Below are positions 46,918 to 55,956 of a stretch of 64,000 nucleotides of DNA, piece by piece. Source of the stretch: Desertimonas sp963733085 (lineage in GTDB: Bacteria; Actinomycetota; Acidimicrobiia; Acidimicrobiales; Ilumatobacteraceae); assembly GCA_963733085.1 (NCBI GenBank), contig CAVTBY010000005.1, positions 62,001-126,000 on the forward strand, written 5' to 3'. Within the stretch, counting starts at the first letter, position 1. Each line of letters begins with the position of its first letter. The translations under genes were made by a program, and so were the position numbers. The notes beneath the pieces were generated by a model. It was given only the letters and a program-made list of their open reading frames with translations. It had not been told where the DNA came from and did not search any database.

Positions 46918-48327
46918 TCAACCTGGTTCGGGCGTGTGGCTGCCGGCCGCGGCGACGTAGCTGTCGAATGCCTCCGTCAGGCACTCGATCAGGAGGTCGG
47001 GCTGGGCGATGGCGACGGAGTCGAGAGCGATGCCGACGTCGAGTCGATCGCCGTTGCCGAACGCAGTGATGTTCATCGGGCAACCCAACCGCGGACCGAG
47101 CGGATAACTCGCCTCGACCATCGATCCGCAGATGTTGCGTGTCGCCCGCACGCCAGGGAGCGCGGTCGCGGCGAAGTCGACCGAGTCGGCTTGGGCATGC
47201 AACGCCGGGAGGAGCAGCCGCGTCGGCAGGCGCCCAAGTGCCGCGGCCAACGTCGACGCCACCTGCAGCGCCGGCTCACGGCGGGCCTGCGCCAACCGCT
47301 CGACCACGATCCCGAATTGCGGCCCTGGCCGAGCGACCGACGTCGGAACCTCGAGGCGAGCCGGGGCGAACCAGTTGCCGCCTGGTTCGTGATACCCGCG
47401 CCGGCTCGTCGGGGTGGCGAGGCGAAGCTCCGCGGTCGGTTGGCCGAGCCGCTCGTGATAGCGGCCGAGGCCGGTCGCCGCGGCGGCCACGAGCAGGTCG
47501 TTTCGGCTTCCTCCGAGGGCGAGGGACGCGGCTCGAGCGCCCTCAACGGAGACGACCTCGAAGTGGCTGAGCAGCGAACGTGCGGCCGGCCGAGACGACA
47601 GCGGCCCTCCGGTCACCATCATCTGCCGGGATATCGAGTTGGCGACATCGAGAGCCCGCTGCACCCCGCGCATCGCTGAGTCGACAGGATCCACCTCACG
47701 CGCCGTGTTGACACCGTCCAGCAATCGGCGCACCGCCCGCGGGGCGTCGATGGTGATCGTCAGCGTTCCTCGTTGGCGACCGCCATCCGCCGGTTCCCTG
47801 GCGACGGGCCACTCCTCCTCTACCTCGTCCTCGGTCGTCGTGGCCTCGTCATCGGGCCACTCGTGCTCGTCGAACAGCAGGCCGACGAGGCGAACCCCTC
47901 CGAGACCGTCGGTGAGCGCATGGTGAGCGCGCAGATACAGAGCCGCCCGCCCATTCTCGAGACCGTCGATCAGCGTCACATCCCACGGGGAGCGTTCGGG
48001 GTCGAACGGAATCGACTCGAGCAGGCCGACCAGGTCGAGGACCTGCCGCATCGACCCGGGCGGCGCGACCGCCAGCGATCGAAGGTGGTTGCCAGACACC
48101 GGATCGGAATCCTCGACCCAAACCGGCCGGGTCCGCATCGCCGTCGGATCGTCGGGACGCCTGCGCAGCCGCGGTTCGTGACTCGCCACCAGGTCGAGGC
48201 GTTCTTCCAGGGCCTTTGAGGTCGGCGACCGGTCGAGGATCATCAGCGCGCCGACGGTCATCCGCAGCGTGGCGTCCTGGCCGACCCGCCACATGATCGC
48301 CTCCATCGGGGTCAGCCGTTCAACCAT
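46918..48327 (-). CDS. WS/DGAT wax ester synthase / diacylglycerol acyltransferase
   Basis: 469 aa, ATG 48327 behind GGGAG. Starts MVERLTPMEAIMWRVGQDAT, typical of the family (L-xxxD/E-xxF/W), with the acyltransferase motif HHALTDG (H135, H136, D140), then the C-terminal DUF1298-type domain with ICGSMVEASYPLGPRLGCPM and NITAFGNGDRLDVGIALDSV. Makes wax esters or triacylglycerol from acyl-CoA at the membrane or lipid body surface. Six bases separate its stop from the start of the repeat-protein gene on the same strand, so the three genes 48327-45671 probably form one operon. Confidence 0.9.
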   Translation of the reverse strand: MVERLTPMEAIMWRVGQDATLRMTVGALMILDRSPTSKALEERLDLVASHEPRLRRRPDDPTAMRTRPVWVEDSDPVSGNHLRSLAVAPPGSMRQVLDLVGLLESIPFDPERSPWDVTLIDGLENGRAALYLRAHHALTDGLGGVRLVGLLFDEHEWPDDEATTTEDEVEEEWPVAREPADGGRQRGTLTITIDAPRAVRRLLDGVNTAREVDPVDSAMRGVQRALDVANSISRQMMVTGGPLSSRPAARSLLSHFEVVSVEGARAASLALGGSRNDLLVAAAATGLGRYHERLGQPTAELRLATPTSRRGYHEPGGNWFAPARLEVPTSVARPGPQFGIVVERLAQARREPALQVASTLAAALGRLPTRLLLPALHAQADSVDFAATALPGVRATRNICGSMVEASYPLGPRLGCPMNITAFGNGDRLDVGIALDSVAIAQPDLLIECLTEAFDSYVAAAGSHTPEPG

Positions 48328-48496
48328 TGTGTCAATCTCCCGGGCATTAGTCGTCCCGCATCGAGGCGGCGACGCTCTCCCAACCGTACACATCGTCGCC
48401 GGTCGACGACCCAGCGTCATCATCCAGTTCGGGTGATGCACGGCGACGCCGTGACGCGAACAATGGACGTTGGGCCGAGCCGATGAGGGAGTCTCA

Positions 48497-50377
48497 ATGA
48501 GCACCAAGCAGGGTCAGAGCGCAGCGATGCCGTCGCCGTTCACGCCGATTGCCGACTACGGGTTCCTGTCCGACTGTCATACCGGGGCGCTCGTCGCTCC
48601 GGACGGTGGCATCGACTGGCTGTGCGTGCCGCGGTTCGACTCACCGAGCGTGTTCGGCAGCCTGCTCGATCGGGAAGCGGGCACGTTCCGATTCGGTCCG
48701 TACGGCATCAACGTGCCGACGCAACGGGTGTACGAAGCCGGGACCAACGTGCTCATGACCACCTGGAAGACGCCATCGGGCTGGGTCGTCGTCCGCGACG
48801 CCCTGGCGATCGCTCCGACCAGTGGTCCCGATACTGTCACCCCGCACACTCGACCCCCCGCCGACGACGACGCCGAGCACCTCCTCGTCCGTACGGCGGA
48901 GTGCATCGACGGCGAAGTGGACATCGAGCTCGTCTGTGAGCCCGTGTTCGAGTACGGCGACATTCCAGCCAGCTGGGCCCTGCTCGACGGGACCACACAC
49001 ACGGCCGACGCAACCGGGCCGGCACACACACTCCGCCTCCACACGGACCTTTCGCTCGGCGTCGAGGCCGGGCGGGTCCGCGCCCGGCGCACGCTCCGCC
49101 TGGGTGACCGAGTCTTCTGTTCGCTCTCGTGGGCCGAAGGACTGGCGTCGCCGGACGACGTCGATGACGCGGCCAGGCGCGTCGAGACGACGGTTGCGTT
49201 CTGGCGGAACTGGCTCGACCGGGCGCGGATCCCCGACCATCGCTGGCGCAATCCGATCCAACGTTCAGCCTTGGCGATCAAGGGCCTCACCTACATGCCC
49301 ACAGGAGCGACGGTTGCCGCCCTCACGACCTCGTTGCCGGAGACACCCGGCGGCGAACGGAACTGGGATTACCGGTACACCTGGCTACGCGATTCCACAT
49401 TCACACTGCGAGCCCTGCACTGGCTCAACCTCGACTGGGAGGCGGGCGAGTTCATGCAGTACGTCGCCGATCTCGAGGTCAACGAGGATGGCGCCCTGCA
49501 GATCATGTACGGGATCGACGGCCGGCGAGACCTGACGGAGTCGACGTTGCCGCATCTGAGCGGCTACGCCGGGGCGAGCCCGGTGCGGGTCGGTAACGGC
49601 GCCTTCGATCAGCGCCAGAACGACGTTTTCGGCGCAGCCCTCGACTCGTTCCTGCTGCACACGCGCCGGAGCCAACGTCTGCCTCGCCGTCTCTGGCCAC
49701 TCATCCAGGCCCAGGCCGAGTGCGCGTCGGGCATCTGGCGTGAGCCCGATCAAGGCATCTGGGAGGCTCGCGGCAAGCCCCAGCACTACGTGTCTTCGAA
49801 GCTGATGTGCTGGGTGGCGCTCGATCGCGCGTCCAAGCTCGCCCACCTCCGCGGGGCCGGCGACCTGAGCGAGAAGTGGGGCGCGATCGCCGACGAGATC
49901 CGTGCTGACATCGAGAAGTTCGGCGTCAGCGAACGTGGTGTGCTGCGCCAGCACTATGAGACCGAGGCCCTGGACGCCTCCACGTTGTTGGCGCCGATCT
50001 TCGGTTTCTTCCCCGGAGACGACGAGCGGGCGCACAACAGCGTGGTGGCGATCGCCGACGAGCTCACCGAGAACGGGTTCGTGCTGCGCTATCGCACCGA
50101 CGAGACCGACGACGGACTGTCCGGCAAGGAGGGCACGTTCCTGATCTGTTCGTTCTGGCTCGTGTCAGCGCTAGCCGTCGTCGGAGAGCGGGCGCGGGCG
50201 CGCGACCTGATGGAGAAGCTGCTGCGCATCGCCTCTCCCCTCGGTCTGTACGCCGAGGAGTTCGACGTCGAGACCGGCTATCACCTCGGTAACTTCCCGC
50301 AGGCGTTCTCGCACTTGGCGTTGATCGAGGCGGCTGGACGGATCATCGCCAACGAGGTGAGAGAAGAACTCACCTGA
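48497..50377 (+). CDS. Glycoside hydrolase family 15 (glucoamylase/trehalase-like)
   Basis: 626 aa, ATG 48497 after GAGGGAG. N-terminal beta domain FTPIADYGFLSDCHTGALVA and DGGIDWLCVPRFDSPSVFGS; catalytic (alpha/alpha)6 barrel with GERNWDYRYTWLRDSTFTL, QNDVFGAALDSF, SSKLMCWVALDRASKLAHLR and EGTFLICSFWLVSALA. Acts on alpha-glucosidic bonds; many actinobacterial cytoplasmic GH15 enzymes are trehalases. No signal peptide, so cytoplasmic. Converges on the aldose epimerase gene with an 8-bp stop overlap. Confidence 0.9.
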   Translation: MSTKQGQSAAMPSPFTPIADYGFLSDCHTGALVAPDGGIDWLCVPRFDSPSVFGSLLDREAGTFRFGPYGINVPTQRVYEAGTNVLMTTWKTPSGWVVVRDALAIAPTSGPDTVTPHTRPPADDDAEHLLVRTAECIDGEVDIELVCEPVFEYGDIPASWALLDGTTHTADATGPAHTLRLHTDLSLGVEAGRVRARRTLRLGDRVFCSLSWAEGLASPDDVDDAARRVETTVAFWRNWLDRARIPDHRWRNPIQRSALAIKGLTYMPTGATVAALTTSLPETPGGERNWDYRYTWLRDSTFTLRALHWLNLDWEAGEFMQYVADLEVNEDGALQIMYGIDGRRDLTESTLPHLSGYAGASPVRVGNGAFDQRQNDVFGAALDSFLLHTRRSQRLPRRLWPLIQAQAECASGIWREPDQGIWEARGKPQHYVSSKLMCWVALDRASKLAHLRGAGDLSEKWGAIADEIRADIEKFGVSERGVLRQHYETEALDASTLLAPIFGFFPGDDERAHNSVVAIADELTENGFVLRYRTDETDDGLSGKEGTFLICSFWLVSALAVVGERARARDLMEKLLRIASPLGLYAEEFDVETGYHLGNFPQAFSHLALIEAAGRIIANEVREELT

Positions 50378-51185
50378 GCGCCAGCGTGAACCGCGCCGCG
50401 TACGCGTCACCGGGCTCGACGAGCGGCGCCGAGCCGGCGCCGAGAGCGTTGGTCGGAGCGGCCATCGGCTCGAGCGCTCCGTAGGTCTTGCCTCGAGGCA
50501 CCCAGACCTGGGCGTAGGGATAGGCGGAGTCGCACCGCAGCTCGATGGCTGTTCCGTCCTCGGCCTCGAAGGAGAGCCGGCGTTGCCGACCGAGCACATA
50601 GAGGTCATCGAACGTCCGACGTCCCAGCGGGGCGCGCTCTGCCGGCTCGGCCGCGTCGTCGCCTGTCGGAATGCTGAGCGGGTCGAGCACCGCGTGCCGC
50701 CGGGCCGGCAGGTTGAGCAACCATTGGCTCCGAGGGACATCGGGCAACCGGAGATACGGATGCCACCCGAACGCGACAGGTACCCGTCGTTTGCCCGTGG
50801 GAATGACGGTGGTTTCGACGTCGAGCTCGCCATCGCGTGCCGTCACCCCGACCTCGATCCGGTGTGGGAACGGGAACGCCGGCGCATCGACCTGGATCGA
50901 CGCGCGGAGCCGAGCCGTCTCGCCGCGAACGTGGAGACGGTCGACGCTCCAACCAGGCGCACCGACGAGCAGTCCGTGGATCGGCAGGCCGTTGTCGTCG
51001 GTGCCCAGTGGCAGCCCGTCGAGATCAACGGTGACACCGGCTGCGCGGTAGCGACGCGACGCCAGCCGGTTCGCCCACGGGGCGAGCAACGGGAGCCCGG
51101 ACGTTCCGCCCGCCCGCAGCTGGGCGACCCCGCCTGGGAGGGCGAGGTACTCGCGGCCGCGAAAGCGTAGGGACACGCCGGTCAT
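50370..51185 (-). CDS. galM: Aldose 1-epimerase family protein (N-terminus probably further upstream)
   Basis: 271 aa from ATG 51185. Family features: LPLLAPWANRLASRRY (substrate-binding NR), GLPIHGLLVGAPGW (catalytic-type His), VAFGWHPYLRLPD and the C-terminal ALEPMAAPTNAL. The frame upstream of the ATG reads well (GEIRFRGETGIALTAGGLTA) but has no start. A GTG at 51282 would feed into it if the CCCCC run at 51263-51267 had one base fewer, so the true gene probably spans 50370-51282. Interconverts sugar anomers; its end overlaps the GH15 gene, suggesting related carbohydrate work. Confidence 0.82.
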   Translation of the reverse strand: MTGVSLRFRGREYLALPGGVAQLRAGGTSGLPLLAPWANRLASRRYRAAGVTVDLDGLPLGTDDNGLPIHGLLVGAPGWSVDRLHVRGETARLRASIQVDAPAFPFPHRIEVGVTARDGELDVETTVIPTGKRRVPVAFGWHPYLRLPDVPRSQWLLNLPARRHAVLDPLSIPTGDDAAEPAERAPLGRRTFDDLYVLGRQRRLSFEAEDGTAIELRCDSAYPYAQVWVPRGKTYGALEPMAAPTNALGAGSAPLVEPGDAYAARFTLALR

Positions 51186-51403
51186 GCCGACGCCGGGGAG
51201 GAACGTGGCCGTCAGACCGCCAGCGGTCAGGGCGATCCCCGTCTCGCCGCGGAATCGGATCTCCCCCGCAGCTCGTCGGCACGACTGGCCAGGTTAGGCA
51301 CTGCTGGTTCATCCGTTCAGGATGATGCCCTGCATCGGCGCAGCGTGAGAGGTTCTGGAGCAGGCGTTCGCCGGACGCCTCCGCGCGGCCAAGGAGGGCG
51401 CCC

Positions 51404-52203
51404 ATGACTGCTGTTGCTCGCCGGTGACATCACCTTCGGGGGCTTCGACTGGACCGGGGACTTCACCACCGTCGACCTGATCGCCGCCTCGACGAACGCG
51501 CTGAACGGCGCCCTGCTCGCTCGCCGGCCCGATCACTACCGGAACTTCACGGTCGTCGGCATTCTGCTGATGGCGCTGCTCGGCGGGATCGGCGGCGGGA
51601 TCACCAGGGACATCCTCGTCAACGAGATCCCGGCGGCGATCACCAACCCGGCGTACATCACGCTGTGCGTCGGGTTCGGCGTGCTCGGCTACTTCCTCGC
51701 CTTCGCGTCCGGGCAGTTGTTCCGGGAGGGCCTGTTCCAGTTCCTGACCGCGTTCTCGCTGCCGTGGTACGCCATCGCCGGAGCGATGAAGGGCGTCGAG
51801 GTCGGACTTCCCGTGCTCGGCGTGTTGCTCCTCGCCGTCGTCGGTCCCACCGCTGGTCGCTACTACATCGACATCACGTCGGGGGTCCCGCCAAAGCAGT
51901 TCGTCCGCGGTGAATGGTTCGTCGCCGTGGCCGATCGTCACCGGCATCGTCTGGGTGGCTTGCGACTGGGCCGATTTCAACACATGGGTGTCGGTGGGCA
52001 TCGCCTTCGCCGTCGGCTTCACGTTGCGGGTTACCGCGTTGTACCGCGGTTGGGAGGAGCCGTTGCCCAAGGAGCCGGCGGGCGTCTACCAGCACAGCGA
52101 CGGCAGGCCGTTGCTCGGTCGCAAGCTGAAGGGAAAGTCCGTCCGCGAATTGCGTGATCTCGGGTTGCTGGTCGACGAGACCGAACCGGCAGCTCCAGGG
52201 TGA
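51404..52203 (+). CDS. TRIC/UPF0126-type channel protein (two frameshifts)
   Basis: About 265 aa from ATG 51404 with AAGGAGGG upstream. One extra base near 51412 (MTA-LLAGDITFGG) and one near 51925 break the frame; net two extra bases match the length modulo 3. Two UPF0126 repeats: AASTNALNGALLARRPDHYR with GGIGGGITRDIL, then GVGV-like PWYAIAGAMKGVEVGLPVLG; seven helices expected. C-terminal tail ADFNTWVSVGIAFAVGFTLR... KSVRELRDLGLLVDE. Homologues include prokaryotic TRIC cation channels and glycine-transporter-like UPF0126 proteins. The GTG of the next gene overlaps its stop. Confidence 0.8.
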
Positions 52204-52622
52204 ACGACGGAACCAAGCGGATGCGATGCGTCATGTGGGCCCTCCCGCTCGGCCACCTGCTGACCCACCAGAGGATCACGCGCCGTCACGTCTCCGGCGC
52301 GGCGATCATCGTCGTCGGACTGGCCACGTTCGCCACTGTCGGAGACCCGGCAGCCGGCGTCGACGACGCGCCGACCTCGAACTGGATCGCTGCACTGCTG
52401 GTGATTGCCGCGGTCTGCATCGCGCTCATGCTCGTCGGTCATCAAGGCGGCTACCTCGCCAACCTGTTCCTCGCCCCATCAAAGAAGAAGGCCGCCGCCG
52501 AGCAAACGGCGCCCGTGACCGAGGATGCACATCTCGACGTCGGTCAACTCAAAGCGTTGATCGAACAGCAACAGACAGCCCTCGACGAGATCAACTTGCT
52601 TCTTCGTGCAGACCGAACCTGA
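52200..52622 (+). CDS. Shortened DMT-like membrane protein with helical tail
   Basis: 140 aa from GTG 52200, overlapping the TRIC stop. The segment RCVMWALPLGHLLTHQRITR then VSGAAIIVVGLATFATVGDP and WIAALLVIAAVCIALMLVGH resembles the first half of DMT-superfamily (EamA-like) permeases. After only two or three helices it passes into a soluble tail (TEDAHLDVGQLKALIEQQQT ALDEINLLLRA) predicted as a coiled coil. Full-length DMT proteins are about 280-300 aa, so this is either a remnant or a small protein of its own. Converges on the 52653 gene. Confidence 0.55.
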   Translation: MNDGTKRMRCVMWALPLGHLLTHQRITRRHVSGAAIIVVGLATFATVGDPAAGVDDAPTSNWIAALLVIAAVCIALMLVGHQGGYLANLFLAPSKKKAAAEQTAPVTEDAHLDVGQLKALIEQQQTALDEINLLLRADRT

Positions 52623-52652
52623 AGCGATCGAGCGGCTTCGTCGGCAAGGGCC

Positions 52653-53384
52653 TCAGGCCGATCGGCCAGCTTCCGGGGGCGATGCGCTGCCCATCAACAG
52701 CAGCTCGATGCGAGTGAGCGGCTCTGCGATGCCGGTGCTGAAGGCGTGGCTCGATTCGTCGTCGTAGCCGACGAACTCGCCGAACCGCTTCCAGCCGACG
52801 AGCGCGGACGCGTCGGCGAACGGGCCCACGACCGTGGAGTCCGTCTCCCACTCCATGAGCACCCGCCGCAGGTAGTCGGACACGCGTGCCAGCTCCTGCT
52901 GCAGCGACTCAGTGTTCGGGTCGAACAGTGACCGTCGCGCCTCGACGACCCGGCCGTACATCTCGACGGAGAGCTGGGTGTCGTTGAGCTGAGCCATCTG
53001 GGCCCGAAACCCGTTTGCTTGTTCGCGGGTCAGAACGAGGCCGGCCGGGGCGTCGAACCCGAACGTTCTGAGGGTGCGCCGCGCGGCCTTGATCTCATTG
53101 AACGCAAGATCGACCTGGTTGGCGAACGCGAGGAGCGATTCCCGCTTGCGACGGGCGTCCTCGCGCCGTGCATCACGATCTCGCAGGACGGCCCCGACGA
53201 CGCCTCCGGCCAAGGCGAGGACAACGATCTGAGCGGCGCTGCCGGCAAGGTTCACCCAGATGTCGTCGGACCGCTCGGGTGCCATCATGGCGGCGGTAAT
53301 GAGGAGCGCAATCGCCCCCACGACGATGACGCCGACGATTATCCACGGGCGTTGGCGGTGGAGCGTGGCTCGCGTGTCGACCAT
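52653..53384 (-). CDS. Two-helix membrane protein of unknown function
   Basis: 243 aa. Two N-terminal membrane helices (WIIVGVIVVGAIALLITAAM; LAGSAAQIVVLALAGGVVGA), a basic/acidic coiled-coil stretch (LRDRDARREDARRKRESLLA), then a helical cytoplasmic domain (about 95-243) with no motif I recognise. Start ATG 53384. Intact, codon use like the neighbours. Nothing in the context suggests a role. Confidence 0.65.
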   Translation of the reverse strand: MVDTRATLHRQRPWIIVGVIVVGAIALLITAAMMAPERSDDIWVNLAGSAAQIVVLALAGGVVGAVLRDRDARREDARRKRESLLAFANQVDLAFNEIKAARRTLRTFGFDAPAGLVLTREQANGFRAQMAQLNDTQLSVEMYGRVVEARRSLFDPNTESLQQELARVSDYLRRVLMEWETDSTVVGPFADASALVGWKRFGEFVGYDDESSHAFSTGIAEPLTRIELLLMGSASPPEAGRSA

Positions 53385-54037
53385 TGGGCTCAGGCCGGCG
53401 ACTCGGTCGAGTGCTCGTCGCTTACCAGCTCCGACTTGGCGAACCGTGTCGTGCCCCTAGGGGCCTCGCCGGGCTGCCGCTCCCGCCGGCGCCGGCAGTG
53501 GGGTGTCGTAGCCATCGAGCACCAGTCTGCTGCACCCGCGACCACGTGCGAGCAGCCGTCGTCGCGCAAGCGCCAGAACTCCGATCGGTATCGAGACGGA
53601 GAGGCGGTCACTCATTCGCCGGGCCGCCCGTACTCGCGTTGCGTGCGCGTCCGACCGGTAGCGCGGCAGATCCTGGCAACCCATTTCTCAGCACGAGCGG
53701 CGCTGGTCAGCCCACTGGGGGCCCAGATCCACGGGACCGAACGCGGCGTTTGCTCTCACAATCTCGCGCCTCGGCGATGTCTTCGCCGGCGGATACTCAC
53801 GTTCATGCAGCGGGGATCCATCACCGTCGCTTTGTGCGGATCCGTCGAAGTCGAAGCCAGCGGAGCGACTCTTGCGATAACGGCCGTTCGTTCCGAACGC
53901 GCGTCGAGAGTCGTCCGAACGGGATGATGTCGGGGCCGACGGGATCGTCCATGCTGAAACGGCCGGATGTCCGTCGCGTCGCAGAGGCTGACGCTCGCGG
54001 TGGGTTGTCGGCAACCCAGAAGAAGGGACACTGCAAA
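53385..54037. other. Stretch without a supported gene
   Basis: 653 bp. Several short open frames exist on both strands (for example minus-strand 53457-53684) but none has a convincing start, composition or family resemblance. The last 100 bp must carry the promoter and ribosome-binding site (AGAAGGGA) of the lipoprotein gene at 54038. Degraded coding sequence cannot be excluded. Confidence 0.4.
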
Positions 54038-54208
54038 ATGCGAACGAAGCAGTTTGGACGCGTTGTCATGGCGGCGACGGTGCTCATTTCGTTGGCCGCG
54101 TGCGGCGACGACGATGACGACGACGACGAGCTCGAGAACATCGAGAACACGGTCGAGAGTGTCGCTGAGGACATTGGAGACACCATTGAGAGCGTGGTTG
54201 ACGGCTGA
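54038..54208 (+). CDS. Small acidic lipoprotein
   Basis: 56 aa, ATG 54038 with AGAAGGGA upstream. MRTKQFGRVVMAATVLISLA followed by AC gives a clear lipobox (SLAAC), so the mature protein would begin at Cys22 and be lipid-anchored. Only 35 residues remain: seven consecutive Asp, then an acidic amphipathic helix (ELENIENTVESVAEDIGDTI). The start, signal and lipobox make it a believable gene despite its size. It resembles small entericidin-like or stress-induced lipoproteins in layout only. No operon partner is evident. Confidence 0.65.
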   Translation: MRTKQFGRVVMAATVLISLAACGDDDDDDDELENIENTVESVAEDIGDTIESVVDG

Positions 54209-54351
54209 CCCCGGACCCGAGTCGCCGCCCAGACCTACGCATGCGATCGCGGATCGCACGGTGAACGCAAGCACGATCATGCTCACGTGTCGCTGATGTC
54301 ATCGCCGGCCGTGGGCGCAGCCGCCGAAGAGCTGTCACGATCGCTGAACGC

Positions 54352-54666
54352 GTGGCCAGTACGAGCGGACAATCGATAGGCACTCTGAGCCAGGACATGG
54401 CGCGCAAGGGTCCACGGATCCTCGATCATGCCGACGAGCTCGCCGATCAGTTCGAGAACGACGAGCCGCTGATGAGGGCGGATGCCGTGGCAGGTGTCAA
54501 CCTCGGCCGCCGTTGGAAAGGCCTACACGAACAGGCCTCACAATTCGTTGCCAGCGCCGGCGTCGACGGCACGGCGTTGGCCAAGGAGCTTCGTCAGTTG
54601 CTACCGCTGAAGACACAGTCGCACCACAGCGTTGAAGGTCGCTGTCGTCGTTCGAACGCGTCGTGA
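54352..54666 (+). CDS. Possible small hypothetical protein
   Basis: 104 aa from GTG 54352. The middle reads as an acidic helical protein (RILDHADELADQFENDEPLM; GLHEQASQFVASAGVDGTAL), while the last 20 residues are less convincing. No motif recognised, no clear ribosome-binding site, no operon partner. The rest of 54209-54849 holds no better candidate. It may be chance. Confidence 0.35.
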   Translation: MASTSGQSIGTLSQDMARKGPRILDHADELADQFENDEPLMRADAVAGVNLGRRWKGLHEQASQFVASAGVDGTALAKELRQLLPLKTQSHHSVEGRCRRSNAS

Positions 54667-54849
54667 GGACGACTCGGCGTTGATCTTGGATCGAACGCGA
54701 ATCGGTCGCGTCGCTGTCCTCGGCGGTAGGCGAAGACACGATTGCGCGGCGGGCACACGCATTCACTGGACGTCATCGAGTGCGGTGACGCAGGCCCTTG
54801 TCAATGATGTCGTGGGAGCTGGCCGGCGCTGGATCGTGGGCGGATGCCG

Positions 54850-55617
54850 CTACAGACCGAGGAAGTCGTGCACGGCTTGGGTGTCCATGCGGAAGCCGAA
54901 CCCGCCGCCTGCGCAGTTCTGATTCAGTCCGAACGACGTGACGGCGACGATCGTGTGCGTCCCTTGGCTGAGAATCGGGCCGCCGGAGTCGCCGAAGCAC
55001 GTCCCGCCACCGGTGCCTCGGGCGCCCGAGTGGTGGATATTGAAGCCGTCGGTGAGGGCACTGCGAAGGTTGACGAGCTTGACCGACGCCTTGAGTCGGT
55101 TGGTCTCGGCCATCTCCGTTGGTCGGATGTCCTGCAGGCCGTAGCCGGCGACGTCGAAGCGCACGTTCTGTTGGCCGCGCCGGGTGGCGAGGCCGTCGAG
55201 CGTGCCGACACCGGCGATCGACGCCGCTCCGAGTCCTGGCGCGACGTCGAGGTGGACGACGCCGACGTCGCCAGTGTTCGGAAAGTTGCCGAAGCTGAAG
55301 CCGGGGAAGGTCTCAGGACTGCCGGTGAAGCCACCCGTGAACGGGTAACCGAGGCTCCTGGTGACCTGTTCGTTGAACCACACCTGTGCCGAGGCCGTGC
55401 CGGCGGTGCAATGGCCGGCGGTGAGGAACGTCGTCGCCGAGATCATCGAACCTGAACAACGGTGGGTTGGATTGCCGGCGGCGTCGTAGAAGACGACGAG
55501 CCCAACATATGGGTGGGCGCCGTTGTCAGGTTGACCGTTGGTGACCGCATCGGCTGGTGCCGACAAACCGACCACAGCGAGCGCCGCGACGAGGGTGGCG
55601 ACCAATCGTGTCCTCAT
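54850..55617 (-). CDS. Secreted trypsin-like serine protease (S1 family)
   Basis: 255 aa, ATG 55617 after GGAAAGGGG. Signal peptide MRTRLVATLVAALAVVGLSA with cleavage near ADA-VTNG. Triad visible: His in FLTAGHCTAG, Asp in FPNTGDVGVVHLDV, Ser in CFGDSGGPILSQG. Cys pairs include those around TAGHC and CFGDSGG. No propeptide of length, no cell-wall anchor. Likely an extracellular protease. Divergent from the giant surface-protein gene, whose start is 340 bp away; processing of that protein is a possibility only. Confidence 0.92.
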   Translation of the reverse strand: MRTRLVATLVAALAVVGLSAPADAVTNGQPDNGAHPYVGLVVFYDAAGNPTHRCSGSMISATTFLTAGHCTAGTASAQVWFNEQVTRSLGYPFTGGFTGSPETFPGFSFGNFPNTGDVGVVHLDVAPGLGAASIAGVGTLDGLATRRGQQNVRFDVAGYGLQDIRPTEMAETNRLKASVKLVNLRSALTDGFNIHHSGARGTGGGTCFGDSGGPILSQGTHTIVAVTSFGLNQNCAGGGFGFRMDTQAVHDFLGL

Positions 55618-55956
55618 GGTGAACCCCTTTCCAGCCCGCGTCCTCCGAGTGCGCGGTCTCGCGGGCGATGGTACGCACGGCGGGGTTGGCAAGCGCGGAT
55701 CCCCGGCGAACTGGAGACTGTGCACGAACTACCTCCACACAGATTCGCCGAGCTCCAGCCGATACGCCGCCGACGCGCAAACGCTACGAAGGTCTCTGTT
55801 TCGACGCGACCGCCTGAGCGTTTCCAACCCGCGACAAGATCTCGCGGCCAACGCGTCATCGCTCACCCTTGCGCAGCTATCGCTGCGTGAATAGGCTGCC
55901 GCCGCGTCGTCCAGTCCCAGCGCGTCTAGCCCAACGTTGAAGGGTTCGGAGGCGCG
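55618..55956. other. Divergent intergenic region
   Basis: 339 bp between the protease and the giant surface-protein gene. Short open frames here look like chance. A GGAGG-type ribosome-binding site precedes the ATG at 55957. I found no recognisable operator or RNA element. Confidence 0.5.
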
